Shown here: positions 33,003-41,960 of the stretch, piece by piece
Position numbering within the stretch: the first letter of the stretch is position 1
Layout: each line of letters begins with the position of its first letter
Assembly: GCA_040769125.1 (NCBI GenBank)
Contig: JAXGLO010000001.1
Coordinates: 434,001-498,000, forward strand
DNA from: CAIXSE01 sp040769125
GTDB lineage: Bacteria; Actinomycetota; Thermoleophilia; UBA2241
DNA: 64,000 nt
Direction of reading: 5' to 3'
Made by a program: the position numbers and the translations under genes
Notes under the pieces: model-generated
What the model saw: only the letters and a program-made list of their open reading frames with translations
What the model was told of the DNA's origin: nothing
Database searches by the model: none

Positions 33003-35845
33003 TGGCCCGGGTCAGGCCACCGGCCGGGGGCCGGCCACCGAACGCCCTCGAGGTATTCACCGACCGCGAGGGCCTCATCGAGACCTTCACCTCGCTGCTC
33101 GCCGCGAAGCAGCCTTCCGACAACGACGTCCTGGTTCTCTACGGCGACGGGGGGATCGGCAAGTCGACGCTCTCACGCAAGCTCGAGGCCGATCTCGACT
33201 CGGCGCACATCAGCGCGCGGCTGGACTTCGCCCTGGACGACAGCATCCTCCAGACCGATGTCGCGCTCTATCGCCTCAAAGAGGCGTTTCCCCAGTTCGC
33301 CTTCCCCACGTTCTCGATCGCCGTGGCGGCCTACGCACGGCGGTTTCACCCTGATGCGGCCTTCCTCAGCGATCGGCGCGGATTCCTGGCCGGCGCCGGC
33401 CCCTTCGCCGACGTCCTCGAGGCGGCGCTCGACGCGCCGGTCGTCGGGGTAACGCTGCGCTCGCTGGTGGCCATTGAGCACGGAGCCAGGCTGGTCTCTA
33501 CCTGGTGGCGCAAACGCGCCGAGCCCCTGCTCTCCGGGCTCGCCAGCATGCACTACGACGAGCTCCTGGGCATCCTCCCCGAGCTCTGGGCGCGCGACTT
33601 CCGCGATGCGCTGCTGCGCCTCGGTGGGGCGGCGTCGGACTATGAGGACGAGGCGCTGCCCGCCGTCCCCGCGCCGGTGATCTTCCTCGACACCTACGAG
33701 AAGCTGTGGCGGATAGGGCTGGACCGGGAGAACATTCTGCGCCGGCAGCGCGAAGCCTGGCTGGTGGATCTGGTGAGCAGGCTGCCCGAGGTGCTCTGGG
33801 TGATCTCGGGGCGCGACAGGCTCGCTTGGCCGGAGGCCTACGACCCGGTCTGGGAGCAGTGCCTGCAGCAGCACCTGGTGGGACGGCTCTCGAACGACGA
33901 TGCCGCGGCGTTCCTCGCCAAGCGCGGGATTACCGAAGCCGAGATCGTCGCGACGATGGTCGCGAACGCCTCCGGCGTGCCTTTCTACCTTGAGCTGGAG
34001 GCACAGCTGTACGAGAGCACGCCCCAGGGGGAGCGGCGCCCGGAGCTGTTCGGGGGCACTCATGATGAGGTTATAGAGCGCTTTCTCGGGCACTTGAGCA
34101 TCCCCGAGCAGGAGACCATAAGGATGCTCTCGACCTTCTCCTCCTGGGATGCGGCCCTCTTCAGCGCCGTCGTCGACGAGTTCAAGACGGCCTACCCCGC
34201 CGGCGCCGTCGAGCAGTTCGGCAGATTCTGGTCGATCGAGCGACTGGCGGCCGATCGCTGGCAGATGCACCAGGAGATGTCCGACCACCTGCAGCGACAC
34301 CTCAAGGACAGAGACCCGGCGCGCTACCGCGCCCTCCACGAGTTCGGCTTCAGGTACTTCGACTCACAGCTGGAGGGTAAGTCCGTCAAGGACGTAACGC
34401 CGGCCGACGTCGAGGCCCTCCGCCTCGCGTTGAGGCACGCTTGTGTGATCATGGAGCCGGAAGACCGATCGTCGTGGTTCTGGTCGCGCGAGCGCGTCTT
34501 GGCGAAGGCTGCTGTCTGGGGGCCGCTGTCGGATGTCGTCGTGGGCTATCTCGCTGAGGCAGAGACGGACTATGGCCCCGATCACCCCGAGGTCGCCGGC
34601 ACCTTGAGCAACCTCGCCAACCTGCTTCAGGATCTCGCCCGCTACGACGAAGCGGAGCCCCTCTACCGGCGGGCGCTGGCGATCTTAGAGGCCACCTACG
34701 GCCGCGACCTCCCCGAGGTCGCCGTCACCTTGAACAACCTCGCCAACCTGCTTCAGGATCTCGCCCGCTACGACGAAGCGGAGCCCCTCTACCGGCGAGC
34801 GCTGGCGATCTTAGAGGCCACCTACGGCCGCGACCTCCCCGAGGTCGCCGTCACCTTGAACAACCTCGCCAACCTGCTTCAGGATCTCGCCCGCTACGAC
34901 GAAGCGGAGCCCCTCTACCGGCGAGCGCTGGCGATCTTAGAGGCCACCTACGGCCGCGACCTCCCCGAGGTCGCCGTCACCTTGAACAACCTCGCCAACC
35001 TGCTTCAGGATCTCGCCCGCTACGACGAAGCGGAGCCCCTCTACCGGCGAGCGCTGGCGATCTTAGAGGCCACCTACGGCCGCGACCTCCCCGAGGTCGC
35101 CGTCACCTTGAACAACCTCGCCAACCTGCTTCAGGATCTCGCCCGCTACGACGAAGCGGAGCCCCTCTACCGGCGAGCGCTGGCGATCTTAGAGGCCACC
35201 TACGGCCGCGACCTCCCCGAGGTCGCCGTCACCTTGAACAACCTCGCCAACCTGCTTCAGGATCTCGCCCGCTACGACGAAGCGGAGCCCCTCTACCGGC
35301 GAGCGCTGGCGATCAAAGAGGCCACCTACGGCCCCGACCACCCCGAGGTCGCCGTCACCTTGAACAACCTCGCCAACCTGCTTCAGGATCTCGCCCGCTA
35401 CGACGAAGCGGAGCCCCTCTACCGGCGAGCGCTGGCGATCAAAGAGGCCACCTACGGCCCCGACCACCCCGAGGTCGCCGTCACCTTGCACAACCTCGCC
35501 AACCTGCTTCGGAATCTCGCCCGCTACGACGAAGCGGAGCCCCTCTACCGGCGAGCGCTGGCGATCTTAGAGGCCACCTACGGCCGCGACCTCCCCGAGG
35601 TCGCCGTCACCTTGAACAACCTCGCCAACCTGCTTCGGAATCTCGCCCGCTACGACGAAGCGGAGCCCCTCTACCGGCGAGCGCTGGCGATCAAAGAGGC
35701 CACCTACGGCCCCGACCACCCCAAGCTCGCCACCACCTTGAATAACCTCGCCGTCCTGCTCGAGAAGCTTGGACGCTACGATGAAGCAGCGGAGCTCCGT
35801 CGTCGTGCCCAAGCGATCTCTGAAGAGCACCCTGATGTGGAGTGA
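33002..35845 (+). CDS. STAND-type NTPase with C-terminal TPR array
   Basis: A 947-residue signalling ATPase. The NTPase core starts with LVLYGDGGIGKSTLSRKL (Walker A near residue 48-56), a Walker B-like VIFLDTYEKLW near 225, and a helical/winged-helix part to about 510. The C-terminal third is a tetratricopeptide array of the 42-residue kinesin-light-chain type: nine units with the consensus ARYDEAEPLYRRALAI. STAND proteins oligomerise after sensing a ligand with their repeats, as in Avs antiphage systems. No N-terminal effector domain is present, so output must lie in the core or in the Clp-like neighbour 44 nt downstream. The ATG is coupled to the leader peptide. Confidence 0.85.
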   Translation: MARVRPPAGGRPPNALEVFTDREGLIETFTSLLAAKQPSDNDVLVLYGDGGIGKSTLSRKLEADLDSAHISARLDFALDDSILQTDVALYRLKEAFPQFAFPTFSIAVAAYARRFHPDAAFLSDRRGFLAGAGPFADVLEAALDAPVVGVTLRSLVAIEHGARLVSTWWRKRAEPLLSGLASMHYDELLGILPELWARDFRDALLRLGGAASDYEDEALPAVPAPVIFLDTYEKLWRIGLDRENILRRQREAWLVDLVSRLPEVLWVISGRDRLAWPEAYDPVWEQCLQQHLVGRLSNDDAAAFLAKRGITEAEIVATMVANASGVPFYLELEAQLYESTPQGERRPELFGGTHDEVIERFLGHLSIPEQETIRMLSTFSSWDAALFSAVVDEFKTAYPAGAVEQFGRFWSIERLAADRWQMHQEMSDHLQRHLKDRDPARYRALHEFGFRYFDSQLEGKSVKDVTPADVEALRLALRHACVIMEPEDRSSWFWSRERVLAKAAVWGPLSDVVVGYLAEAETDYGPDHPEVAGTLSNLANLLQDLARYDEAEPLYRRALAILEATYGRDLPEVAVTLNNLANLLQDLARYDEAEPLYRRALAILEATYGRDLPEVAVTLNNLANLLQDLARYDEAEPLYRRALAILEATYGRDLPEVAVTLNNLANLLQDLARYDEAEPLYRRALAILEATYGRDLPEVAVTLNNLANLLQDLARYDEAEPLYRRALAILEATYGRDLPEVAVTLNNLANLLQDLARYDEAEPLYRRALAIKEATYGPDHPEVAVTLNNLANLLQDLARYDEAEPLYRRALAIKEATYGPDHPEVAVTLHNLANLLRNLARYDEAEPLYRRALAILEATYGRDLPEVAVTLNNLANLLRNLARYDEAEPLYRRALAIKEATYGPDHPKLATTLNNLAVLLEKLGRYDEAAELRRRAQAISEEHPDVE
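34631..35764 (+). repeat. Nine near-identical 126-bp tandem repeats encoding TPR units
   Basis: From 34631 each copy restarts every 126 bp (GATCTCGCCCGCTACGACGA...). The first five copies differ by as little as one base, and synonymous sites are also conserved, which means recent duplication or gene conversion. Units 6, 7 and 9 carry the variant KEATYGPDHP in place of LEATYGRDLP. Confidence 0.95.
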
Positions 35846-35889
35846 TCCTCGTGCAGAGTCCAGAATGAGCGTACTGGTGTATCGAAGTT

Positions 35890-38010
35890 ATGACTATCGC
35901 TGAGCTACCGCCGCTGGCGCCCTCGGCTCGACGCTTGATCGAGCGGGCCTGTGAGCTGGCCGGCTCTGCTGATGGTCGGCATTGCGGAGTCAATCACTAC
36001 CTGCGGGCGATCCTGGAGCAGAACCCGGAGCTGCTGCTCCGGGCGACATTGGGCGAGTTCGCTGAGCTGCCGGAGGAGCGGCTCAAGCAGATCGCTGCGG
36101 GAGAGCCCGGAGTGGTGATCCCCGTCCATCGCGTGGTGCGAGCCGCGCTGGAGGTGGCGCGAGAACGAGGGTCGGACTCGGTCTGGGGTGTGGACCTGGT
36201 TACTGCCGTCCTACGCCATGCGGGCATACACGATGGCGCTGAGCCCGAGGGCCTCAAAGCCCACGACGAGGCGCCTGCCGGGCAGCGTCGTAAAACTCCG
36301 GCGCTTGACAAGTTCGGCCGGGATGTCACTGCCGAGGCCGCTGCCGGCCGACTGGCGTCGCTCGTCGGGCGGGACGAAGAGATTCAGACCTGCATCGAGG
36401 TGCTCTGCCGGGTCTTCAAGCGAAACCCGGTGCTGCTCGGTGCGGCCGGGGTCGGAAAGACGGCGATCGTCGAGGGTCTCGCTCAGCGGATCGTTGCGGG
36501 CGATGTGCCGGGGATGCTGGCCGACACGCGTGTGGTGGAGATACGCATGACCAGCGTGCTTGCGGAGTTGTCCGCCGGTGCGCTCGAGGCCCGAATAGGC
36601 AGGATCCTTCATGAAGCCGCGGATGAAGGCGCTGTGCTGTTCATCGACGAGATGCACACGATTCTCGGCGGCGGGCAGGCGATCCGTAATATCTCGGAGA
36701 TGCTGAAGCCCGCGTTGGCGCGCGGGAAGGTGGCGCTCATCGGCGCCACTACCGACGATGAATACCGTCGAGTTGTCGAGCAGGACTCGGCTCTTGAGCG
36801 GCGTTTTCAGCCGGTCCTTGTGCCGGAGATGGACAGGGCTGCGGCGCTGCGGGTTCTTCAATCCCACCGGGATCGATTGCAGCAGTTACGCGGCGTTGCC
36901 CTGGGAGACGAGATCCTCGACTGGCTCGTCGGGTTCACCGATGATTTCATGCACAACCGGCACTTCCCGGACAAGGCGCTCGATATGCTCGAGCAGTGCA
37001 TCGCGCATGCCGTCGTGTGTGGCCGCACGGAGCTCGATCGCGAGACGGCGGAGGCCGTGGCACAGCGGCTGGTCGGCATGCCGCTAGACTTTAAGGCGCG
37101 GCTTACGCGGCTCGGGGACCAGCTTGCGGCCACCGCGCTCATCAGCGAATCCGATGCCGAGGCCTTGTTCGACCGACTTCGTCTCGCAATGGGCGGTCAC
37201 GACTTTGAGCCGGCGCGGCCGAACGCCGTGGTGCTGCTCGCCGGCCGTGCGGCCACTCGCGCCGACCTTCTTGCTGCTGTCTGCGCCGAAGCCCTCTACG
37301 GGTCATCCCAGCGCGTGGTCAGCATCGACGTCACCGGCTTTCGCGCCAGCGACGGGTCGGCGTTCGTGCGGCTCCTCGGCATGCCGTACGGTTACGTAGG
37401 AGCCCATCTCAATCAAGGCGCCGTGCAGATGCTCAACGCTCAGCCGTGGACGACGCTCATTATCCGCGGCATCGATCTGTGCGACGGCGTGTTCCGGAGC
37501 ATCGTAACCGACGCTCTGCGCAAGGGGTACTTCGTCGATGCGCACGGCGTCAAGCAGTATCTGAGCGACGCTGTCGTGTTCCTCGTCGCTGGAGAGACGG
37601 AGGCGCGGGGTGTGCGCCCCGGATTCGCTCCTCAAGACGCCGAAGACTCCAGCAGAGACGAGCGTCGGCGTTTCGAGGAGCTCCTGGGCAAGAGCATGAT
37701 GAGCCAGTGCCAGATCATCACTCAAACAGGCCCGGTCGAACAAGCGACGCGCGGCTGGCTGACCGCGATTGCCCTCCCCTCCCTGGTCGCCCGCTATGCA
37801 GGCAGCGGCCTTGACATCGAGTGGGACGACTCCGCTGTGGAGTGGCTTGTCAGGGCGGTGGCGCCGGACGACGGGCCCGAGGAGTGGCGCTCACTGCTCG
37901 AGGCTGAGCTTGCCCCCCACCTCTCCGCCATACTGGGCGGCACAAGCGGCGAGCGACGTTTCGCGCGCGTCGTGGCGCAGGACGATGGGCTTGTGCTGTG
38001 CGCGACGTGA
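35890..38010 (+). CDS. ClpA/ClpB-like AAA+ ATPase with degenerate second AAA domain
   Basis: A 706-residue protein. Residues about 1-115 resemble a Clp N-domain. D1 (about 155-400) is intact: Walker A GAAGVGKT, Walker B VLFIDEMHT, and the arginine-finger region SALERRFQPV. D2 (about 435-600) aligns along its length with ClpB D2 (LLGMPYGYVGAHLNQGAV matches the pore-loop region LiGAPPGYVG) but has lost Walker A (AGRAATRAD in place of GPTGVGKT) and Walker B (IIRGIDLC in place of LLDEIEK). There is no ClpP-binding IGF loop that I can see. It is probably a one-engine unfoldase or switch, coupled to the STAND protein. The ATG has a weak ribosome site. Confidence 0.85.
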   Translation: MTIAELPPLAPSARRLIERACELAGSADGRHCGVNHYLRAILEQNPELLLRATLGEFAELPEERLKQIAAGEPGVVIPVHRVVRAALEVARERGSDSVWGVDLVTAVLRHAGIHDGAEPEGLKAHDEAPAGQRRKTPALDKFGRDVTAEAAAGRLASLVGRDEEIQTCIEVLCRVFKRNPVLLGAAGVGKTAIVEGLAQRIVAGDVPGMLADTRVVEIRMTSVLAELSAGALEARIGRILHEAADEGAVLFIDEMHTILGGGQAIRNISEMLKPALARGKVALIGATTDDEYRRVVEQDSALERRFQPVLVPEMDRAAALRVLQSHRDRLQQLRGVALGDEILDWLVGFTDDFMHNRHFPDKALDMLEQCIAHAVVCGRTELDRETAEAVAQRLVGMPLDFKARLTRLGDQLAATALISESDAEALFDRLRLAMGGHDFEPARPNAVVLLAGRAATRADLLAAVCAEALYGSSQRVVSIDVTGFRASDGSAFVRLLGMPYGYVGAHLNQGAVQMLNAQPWTTLIIRGIDLCDGVFRSIVTDALRKGYFVDAHGVKQYLSDAVVFLVAGETEARGVRPGFAPQDAEDSSRDERRRFEELLGKSMMSQCQIITQTGPVEQATRGWLTAIALPSLVARYAGSGLDIEWDDSAVEWLVRAVAPDDGPEEWRSLLEAELAPHLSAILGGTSGERRFARVVAQDDGLVLCAT

Positions 38011-38192
38011 GTCGCGTGTCCGGCAGATAGCCTCCAGCCATGATCGCGCGTTCCTCCGGAACCGGCTTGCTTTCCAGCCGGCGGTTCCGTCTCCCTACAC
38101 AGTCCTGATATGGACCGACAGTCTTTGAGAGGGCTCCTGCACGATGGGCCGTAAGGAGCTTGCTGCATCCGTCGTGTATGCTGCAGGGCACG

Positions 38193-38633
38193 ATGAGACT
38201 CGAGGCTGCGAATACGCTCTCACCGGATGTGTACGCGCGTCTCGTGGCTGTGGCGGCCGCCGATATCGGCCCGGGACGCTGGTACTGCCTGCCTGCGGAT
38301 GCGTCACGTCGACGGCAAGAGGACGTTCGCCCCTGGCTGGTAATGGCCTACTCTCCTCGCGAGGGGAGTCCTGTCGCACTGGTGCGGCCCGCCTCCTCGT
38401 GCTGCGAGGCGGGGGCCTTGGTCAACGCCCACGCGGGCAGGCACCATGGCCCGGACGCCGAGACGTGCCGTCTTGGTCGCCAGGGCTTCGGGCTCACGCT
38501 CGGGGAAGTCGTACCCTTGCCGGTGCTCACGCTCGGTCCGGGGAGGTACAGCTGCCGGGAGCCCGAGTTCGCCCGTGTGCACACGACCTTGGGTCGCCGC
38601 AGGATGGAGTGTCGTCAAGGGCCTGCCTCGTGA
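38193..38633 (+). CDS. MazF/PemK-like fold protein
   Basis: About 146 residues. The core RPWLVMAYSPREGSPVALVR follows an N-terminal helix and resembles the R-P-x-L-V-L strand pair of the PemK/MazF/CcdB barrel; several Cys and His residues (CCEAG, HAGRHHG) follow. Toxin ribonuclease activity is possible but no catalytic set is certain. The start is uncertain: ATG 38193 is used, and ATG 38178 is also in frame. Its TGA overlaps the next gene (GTGA). In context it belongs to a five-gene string that ends with cas6. Confidence 0.55.
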   Translation: MRLEAANTLSPDVYARLVAVAAADIGPGRWYCLPADASRRRQEDVRPWLVMAYSPREGSPVALVRPASSCCEAGALVNAHAGRHHGPDAETCRLGRQGFGLTLGEVVPLPVLTLGPGRYSCREPEFARVHTTLGRRRMECRQGPAS

Positions 38634-40360
38634 CACGCGCTTCGGCCTCTGGTCCGCTGACGGCCGGCGAATTGTCCGACGACGAGGTCTACTGCCGTCG
38701 TCTGCGTCGCGAGGCGCAGGCGTTTCTGAGCGGGCGCGGCGGCGATGCAGCGAGTGACGGACTCTCGCTCTACCGGGAGATCGAGAGAGCCGTCGCCAGG
38801 CATCTCCTGCATCGCGACTCGCTCCCTCCGCCCGACGATCCGCGGCCGTTGCCCAAGCGAGCAGGCAAGGGCTCTGACGGCTTCACCGCTCAGGCTGCGT
38901 GGGATCTCCTGCAAGACTACGTGACCTACCACCTATTCAGCCCCAGCGACGCCCGTATCCACGTCGTGCTTCAGCAGGGACGTGACCTGCGGGGCTTTCG
39001 GTGGTGGCTCGTCAAAGAGCTGCGGCGGTACGTGAGCAGGAGGATCAGGACGGACGAGTCGGGGCGCATGCGCGACAGTCTCATTGCGGGACTCAGCCGA
39101 CTCTTCGTTGCCCGTGGGCTCAGCCGCTGGGGGCACAAGCCCGACTCGTACTGGTCTGAGCGTGAGCGCACGCCCGCGGAGGCCGCACGGATCCTGGCGG
39201 CGCTCGACGTGGAGCCGGCGCTTGACCTCGCCTTGAGGGAGATCGACGAGCACACCGTGCCCCTCGGTGCGGATCGCGTCCGCCGGCTGACCTCCGGATG
39301 GGGGCCGGGCGAGCGCAAGAAGATGGCGACTATTGTTGCAGCGACTCTGTCGGCCGATGTGCCGGGCCTCGGGCGGGCCACCTTCATTCCAGAGCGGCCT
39401 CTCAGGGCTATGCTCACCAGGCTGATCGTGGCGACGTTTCCGGAGCCCTTCTCGGAGCCGCTCTATGTTCCGTTGCCGGTAGGCGCTAGGGAGGCAGAGG
39501 CGCGGGAGGTCGCAGGCGTGCGCAGGCAGTCCGATCTCGGCTCACTGGGGGCGATCGATGCCGTCCTCGAGGCGATGGATGCGCTCACGCATGGTATGCC
39601 GCTCAAGCGCAGCGGCGGTACATCGGGATCGGACGTGCGGCGTGCAGTGCGGCTGTACTTCGAGGGCGCGCGCTCTACGCGAGACGGCGAGATAGCGTGG
39701 CGGGCACAGCCCATTGAGTCGCGAGGGGACAGGCCGATGACGATGGAAGCCCTTACGGAGTGCATGCCCGGCGGGTTGAGTACGCACTGCCCCTCCGAGC
39801 TGCAGGTCAGGCTCGCCGCTCTCCGCGATGCGTTCGCAACTGCGCCTGCCTCGGCCCCTCGGTCGCACGCCACCGTGAACGCCCTGCGAGAGCGCTGCTG
39901 GAAGACATGGAGAGAGGCCTGTATCGACCTCGATCCGGTGGCGGAGGCAAGGGCGCTGCACTGGTTTGTCGATCTCCTGTTCCTGGAGGTCGGAAAGGAC
40001 ACGCCGTTCGCATCTATCGACGAGTCGGCGCTGGCCCTTCTCGACAGACGCCTCGCAGAGCGGGCCGCCCGGCAGGTCCGAACGAGGCTCTGCCGGGCGG
40101 CTCTCAGGCCCGGTTTTGCCGCGTTGACTACTGTGCTGCCCGCGGTGCTGGAGGGGGCCGATGACGCCGCGGCGTCGGCCGAGTCAGGACTGCCGGTTGC
40201 GGAGGTCGCTCGTCTGCGGCTGGTCGGGACGGAGATCGTGGAGCAGGTGTGCCGTGCCCATGGTCTTCTGCCGAGCCAGCGGGCTCTCGCGGAGCAGATC
40301 GTGATTGATGCCCTCCGCCGCGGTGCTCAACAAAGCGCTTCACACGGCGGTGAGCGATGA
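38630..40360 (+). CDS. Unknown 576-residue protein in the Clp-cas6 operon
   Basis: I do not recognise a family. It is mostly helical, Arg-rich and without membrane segments. A basic patch (WWLVKELRRYVSRRIR, about 120-135) and a C-terminal helix-turn-helix-like stretch (GLPVAEVARLRLVGTEIVEQV) suggest nucleic-acid contact, but this is weak. The start GTG 38630 overlaps the stop of the MazF-like gene by 4 bp; the in-frame sequence upstream lies over that gene and looks non-coding. The stop overlaps the next gene (ATGA). Confidence 0.7.
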   Translation: MTRASASGPLTAGELSDDEVYCRRLRREAQAFLSGRGGDAASDGLSLYREIERAVARHLLHRDSLPPPDDPRPLPKRAGKGSDGFTAQAAWDLLQDYVTYHLFSPSDARIHVVLQQGRDLRGFRWWLVKELRRYVSRRIRTDESGRMRDSLIAGLSRLFVARGLSRWGHKPDSYWSERERTPAEAARILAALDVEPALDLALREIDEHTVPLGADRVRRLTSGWGPGERKKMATIVAATLSADVPGLGRATFIPERPLRAMLTRLIVATFPEPFSEPLYVPLPVGAREAEAREVAGVRRQSDLGSLGAIDAVLEAMDALTHGMPLKRSGGTSGSDVRRAVRLYFEGARSTRDGEIAWRAQPIESRGDRPMTMEALTECMPGGLSTHCPSELQVRLAALRDAFATAPASAPRSHATVNALRERCWKTWREACIDLDPVAEARALHWFVDLLFLEVGKDTPFASIDESALALLDRRLAERAARQVRTRLCRAALRPGFAALTTVLPAVLEGADDAAASAESGLPVAEVARLRLVGTEIVEQVCRAHGLLPSQRALAEQIVIDALRRGAQQSASHGGER

Positions 40361-41133
40361 CGGCAGAAGATCAGCGCTCAGAGCATCAGATGCCCGGCAG
40401 GGTGCCTGACTGGTTCATCGAGGCGCGCGACAGGCTGCTGCAGGCGGAGGCGCGGCGAATCGGCGAGAGTTTGCCCCCTGCCGATTCGGCCGGCGACGAC
40501 CAGCGGCTCCCGAAGGCCGGCGAGATACGGCTGCTCTCGGCTGATGACCCCGAGGAGCCGTCATCTGAATCGTGCCAGGTCCAGCGGAGGGCGTCACCGG
40601 TTCGCCTGGTGCTGATCCGGTCGCTAGACGAAGAGCTGGGGTATTCGTCTGTCGCTCTGCTGGGTTACGAGCCCGACTTGGCGGGAGGCACAGACGTGAT
40701 CCTGCCGCCCGAGAAGACGGGACTGCCCTACGTCGTCGTGGCCGAGACCGACGTCGTGGCTCCGGCATGGCTCTCGCAGCTTGGGCCGGTCGAGGGACGG
40801 GTCGACGATCAGATACTCGTCGGCGTGCTCGAGACGGAGCGGACGGGCGTGCCCACGGTGCCGGGCTGCGCTCGGGGGGCGCCGCTGCGCGGCCCTCTGG
40901 ACGAGCGCTACGCCTTCAAGCTGGCCGAGGCCGCCGAGCTTCAGCGGCTGTGTGCCTCCTGCATCGAGGCGCTCTCCGGCCGAGCCCAGCTGTCCTTCGG
41001 GGCCGACCTGGATCGGGATGAGGCCGATGGCGAGTCTTCCGAGGGCGACGGGCCTGGCGGCGGGTCGCCCGGTGGCCTGGAGATCGACACACGCTACTGG
41101 CGGCAGCATGGAGCTCGCGAGAGAGAGGCGTGA
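40357..41133 (+). CDS. Unknown 258-residue protein, possible second MazF-like barrel
   Basis: Residues about 50-160 read GEIRLL, then RLVLIRSLDEELGYSSVALL, VILPPEKTGLPYVVVAET and SQLGPVEGRVDDQIL. That is the order of strands in PemK/MazF-like barrels (G-x-I-x-x-V, R-x-V-L-V, then a short helix before L-G). The C-terminus is acidic and Gly-rich (SSEGDGPGGGSPGG). ATG 40357 overlaps the previous stop and the TGA overlaps cas6 (GTGA). It may be an inactive or regulatory partner of the other MazF-like protein. Confidence 0.6.
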   Translation: MTAEDQRSEHQMPGRVPDWFIEARDRLLQAEARRIGESLPPADSAGDDQRLPKAGEIRLLSADDPEEPSSESCQVQRRASPVRLVLIRSLDEELGYSSVALLGYEPDLAGGTDVILPPEKTGLPYVVVAETDVVAPAWLSQLGPVEGRVDDQILVGVLETERTGVPTVPGCARGAPLRGPLDERYAFKLAEAAELQRLCASCIEALSGRAQLSFGADLDRDEADGESSEGDGPGGGSPGGLEIDTRYWRQHGAREREA

Positions 41134-41960
41134 TCCTCCGCGCTACACTCATGCTGATCCCGGGGCAGAGTCTGCGGGTTGCCCCTGCGGCCGGTAAGTT
41201 CACGCACGCGATTGCCTATGACCTCGTGCGAAAGGGAGATGCGGCCGTCGCGGCTCGCCTTCACGGCGGCAGGCCAGGCCAGGCGCTACTCACGACCTCG
41301 GGTGTGGTGATTGACGGCCCAGATGCGATGCCGGATCTCGTTCAGACGAGGACGGTGCAGGCCGGTGTCCCCTTCTTCATGCGGATTACTGCGCTGGGAA
41401 AGCCGGCCGCCGTGGCGTTACGCCGGGGCCTCGAGGCCTGTGAGCAGGTTCGGCTCGAGGCCGTGCCGTGCGCGATCGAGGGGTCCAGAATCGAGCAGGT
41501 TCGGCTCGGGGATCTCTGGGAGGCTGCGGCGATGTGTCGTGGTGAACCAACGTTTTCGTTTCTCACTCCCACGGCTTTCAGCCGACGCGGTGGTGTGCGG
41601 CTCGCGCTTCCAATGCCGGAGCGCGTCTTCGGCACCGTGCCTCATCGTTCGGGGCTCCTGGGGCGCTGGCGAGATGTCGAATCGATGGCAGGAGCTTCGG
41701 GCGCTGAGATCATGCCGTCGGCATCGGCTTCTGGCTGGGATTCGACGAGGATCGGTGCGTGGCCCTTGCTGCTCAAGTGTGCGTCCACCGACTTCGGCTC
41801 ATGGCAGCGGTTGCGAGGCTTCACCGGCCGGTGCGTCTTTTCGCCGCCGGCGCGGGACGCTGACGCTCACCGGATCCTGTGGGCGCTCTCTCTCTTTGCA
41901 GAGTACGCAGGTGTCGGCATCTGGACCGCGTTCGGCCTGGGTCAGGTCAGGCTCGTGTGA
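41130..41960 (+). CDS. cas6: Cas6 pre-crRNA endoribonuclease
   Basis: A 276-residue RAMP-fold nuclease. The C-terminal Cas6 signature is clear: FLTPTAFSRRGG, LPMPERVFGTV, RGFTGRCVF and the end LFAEYAGVGIWTAFGLGQVRL, with the G-x-G-x-x-T-x-x-G-L-G-x-V glycine-rich loop. It cuts the CRISPR transcript at the base of the repeat hairpin. The GTG at 41130 overlaps the upstream gene by 4 bp, so cas6 is the last gene of the Clp-like operon. Its stop overlaps the convergent cas2-RT gene by 19 bp. Confidence 0.88.
   Translation: MILRATLMLIPGQSLRVAPAAGKFTHAIAYDLVRKGDAAVAARLHGGRPGQALLTTSGVVIDGPDAMPDLVQTRTVQAGVPFFMRITALGKPAAVALRRGLEACEQVRLEAVPCAIEGSRIEQVRLGDLWEAAAMCRGEPTFSFLTPTAFSRRGGVRLALPMPERVFGTVPHRSGLLGRWRDVESMAGASGAEIMPSASASGWDSTRIGAWPLLLKCASTDFGSWQRLRGFTGRCVFSPPARDADAHRILWALSLFAEYAGVGIWTAFGLGQVRLV

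Noticed and set aside
35864..35902. 12-codon frame just before the Clp-like gene as a second leader peptide
   Set aside because: Unlike the leader at 32967 it has no ribosome site and its overlap with the Clp start is not a stop-start coupling.
38144..38629. N-terminal extension of the 576-residue protein to 38144
   Set aside because: The extension lies over the MazF-like gene in another frame and has Arg/Gly/Cys shadow composition; GTG 38630 gives a GTGA coupling.
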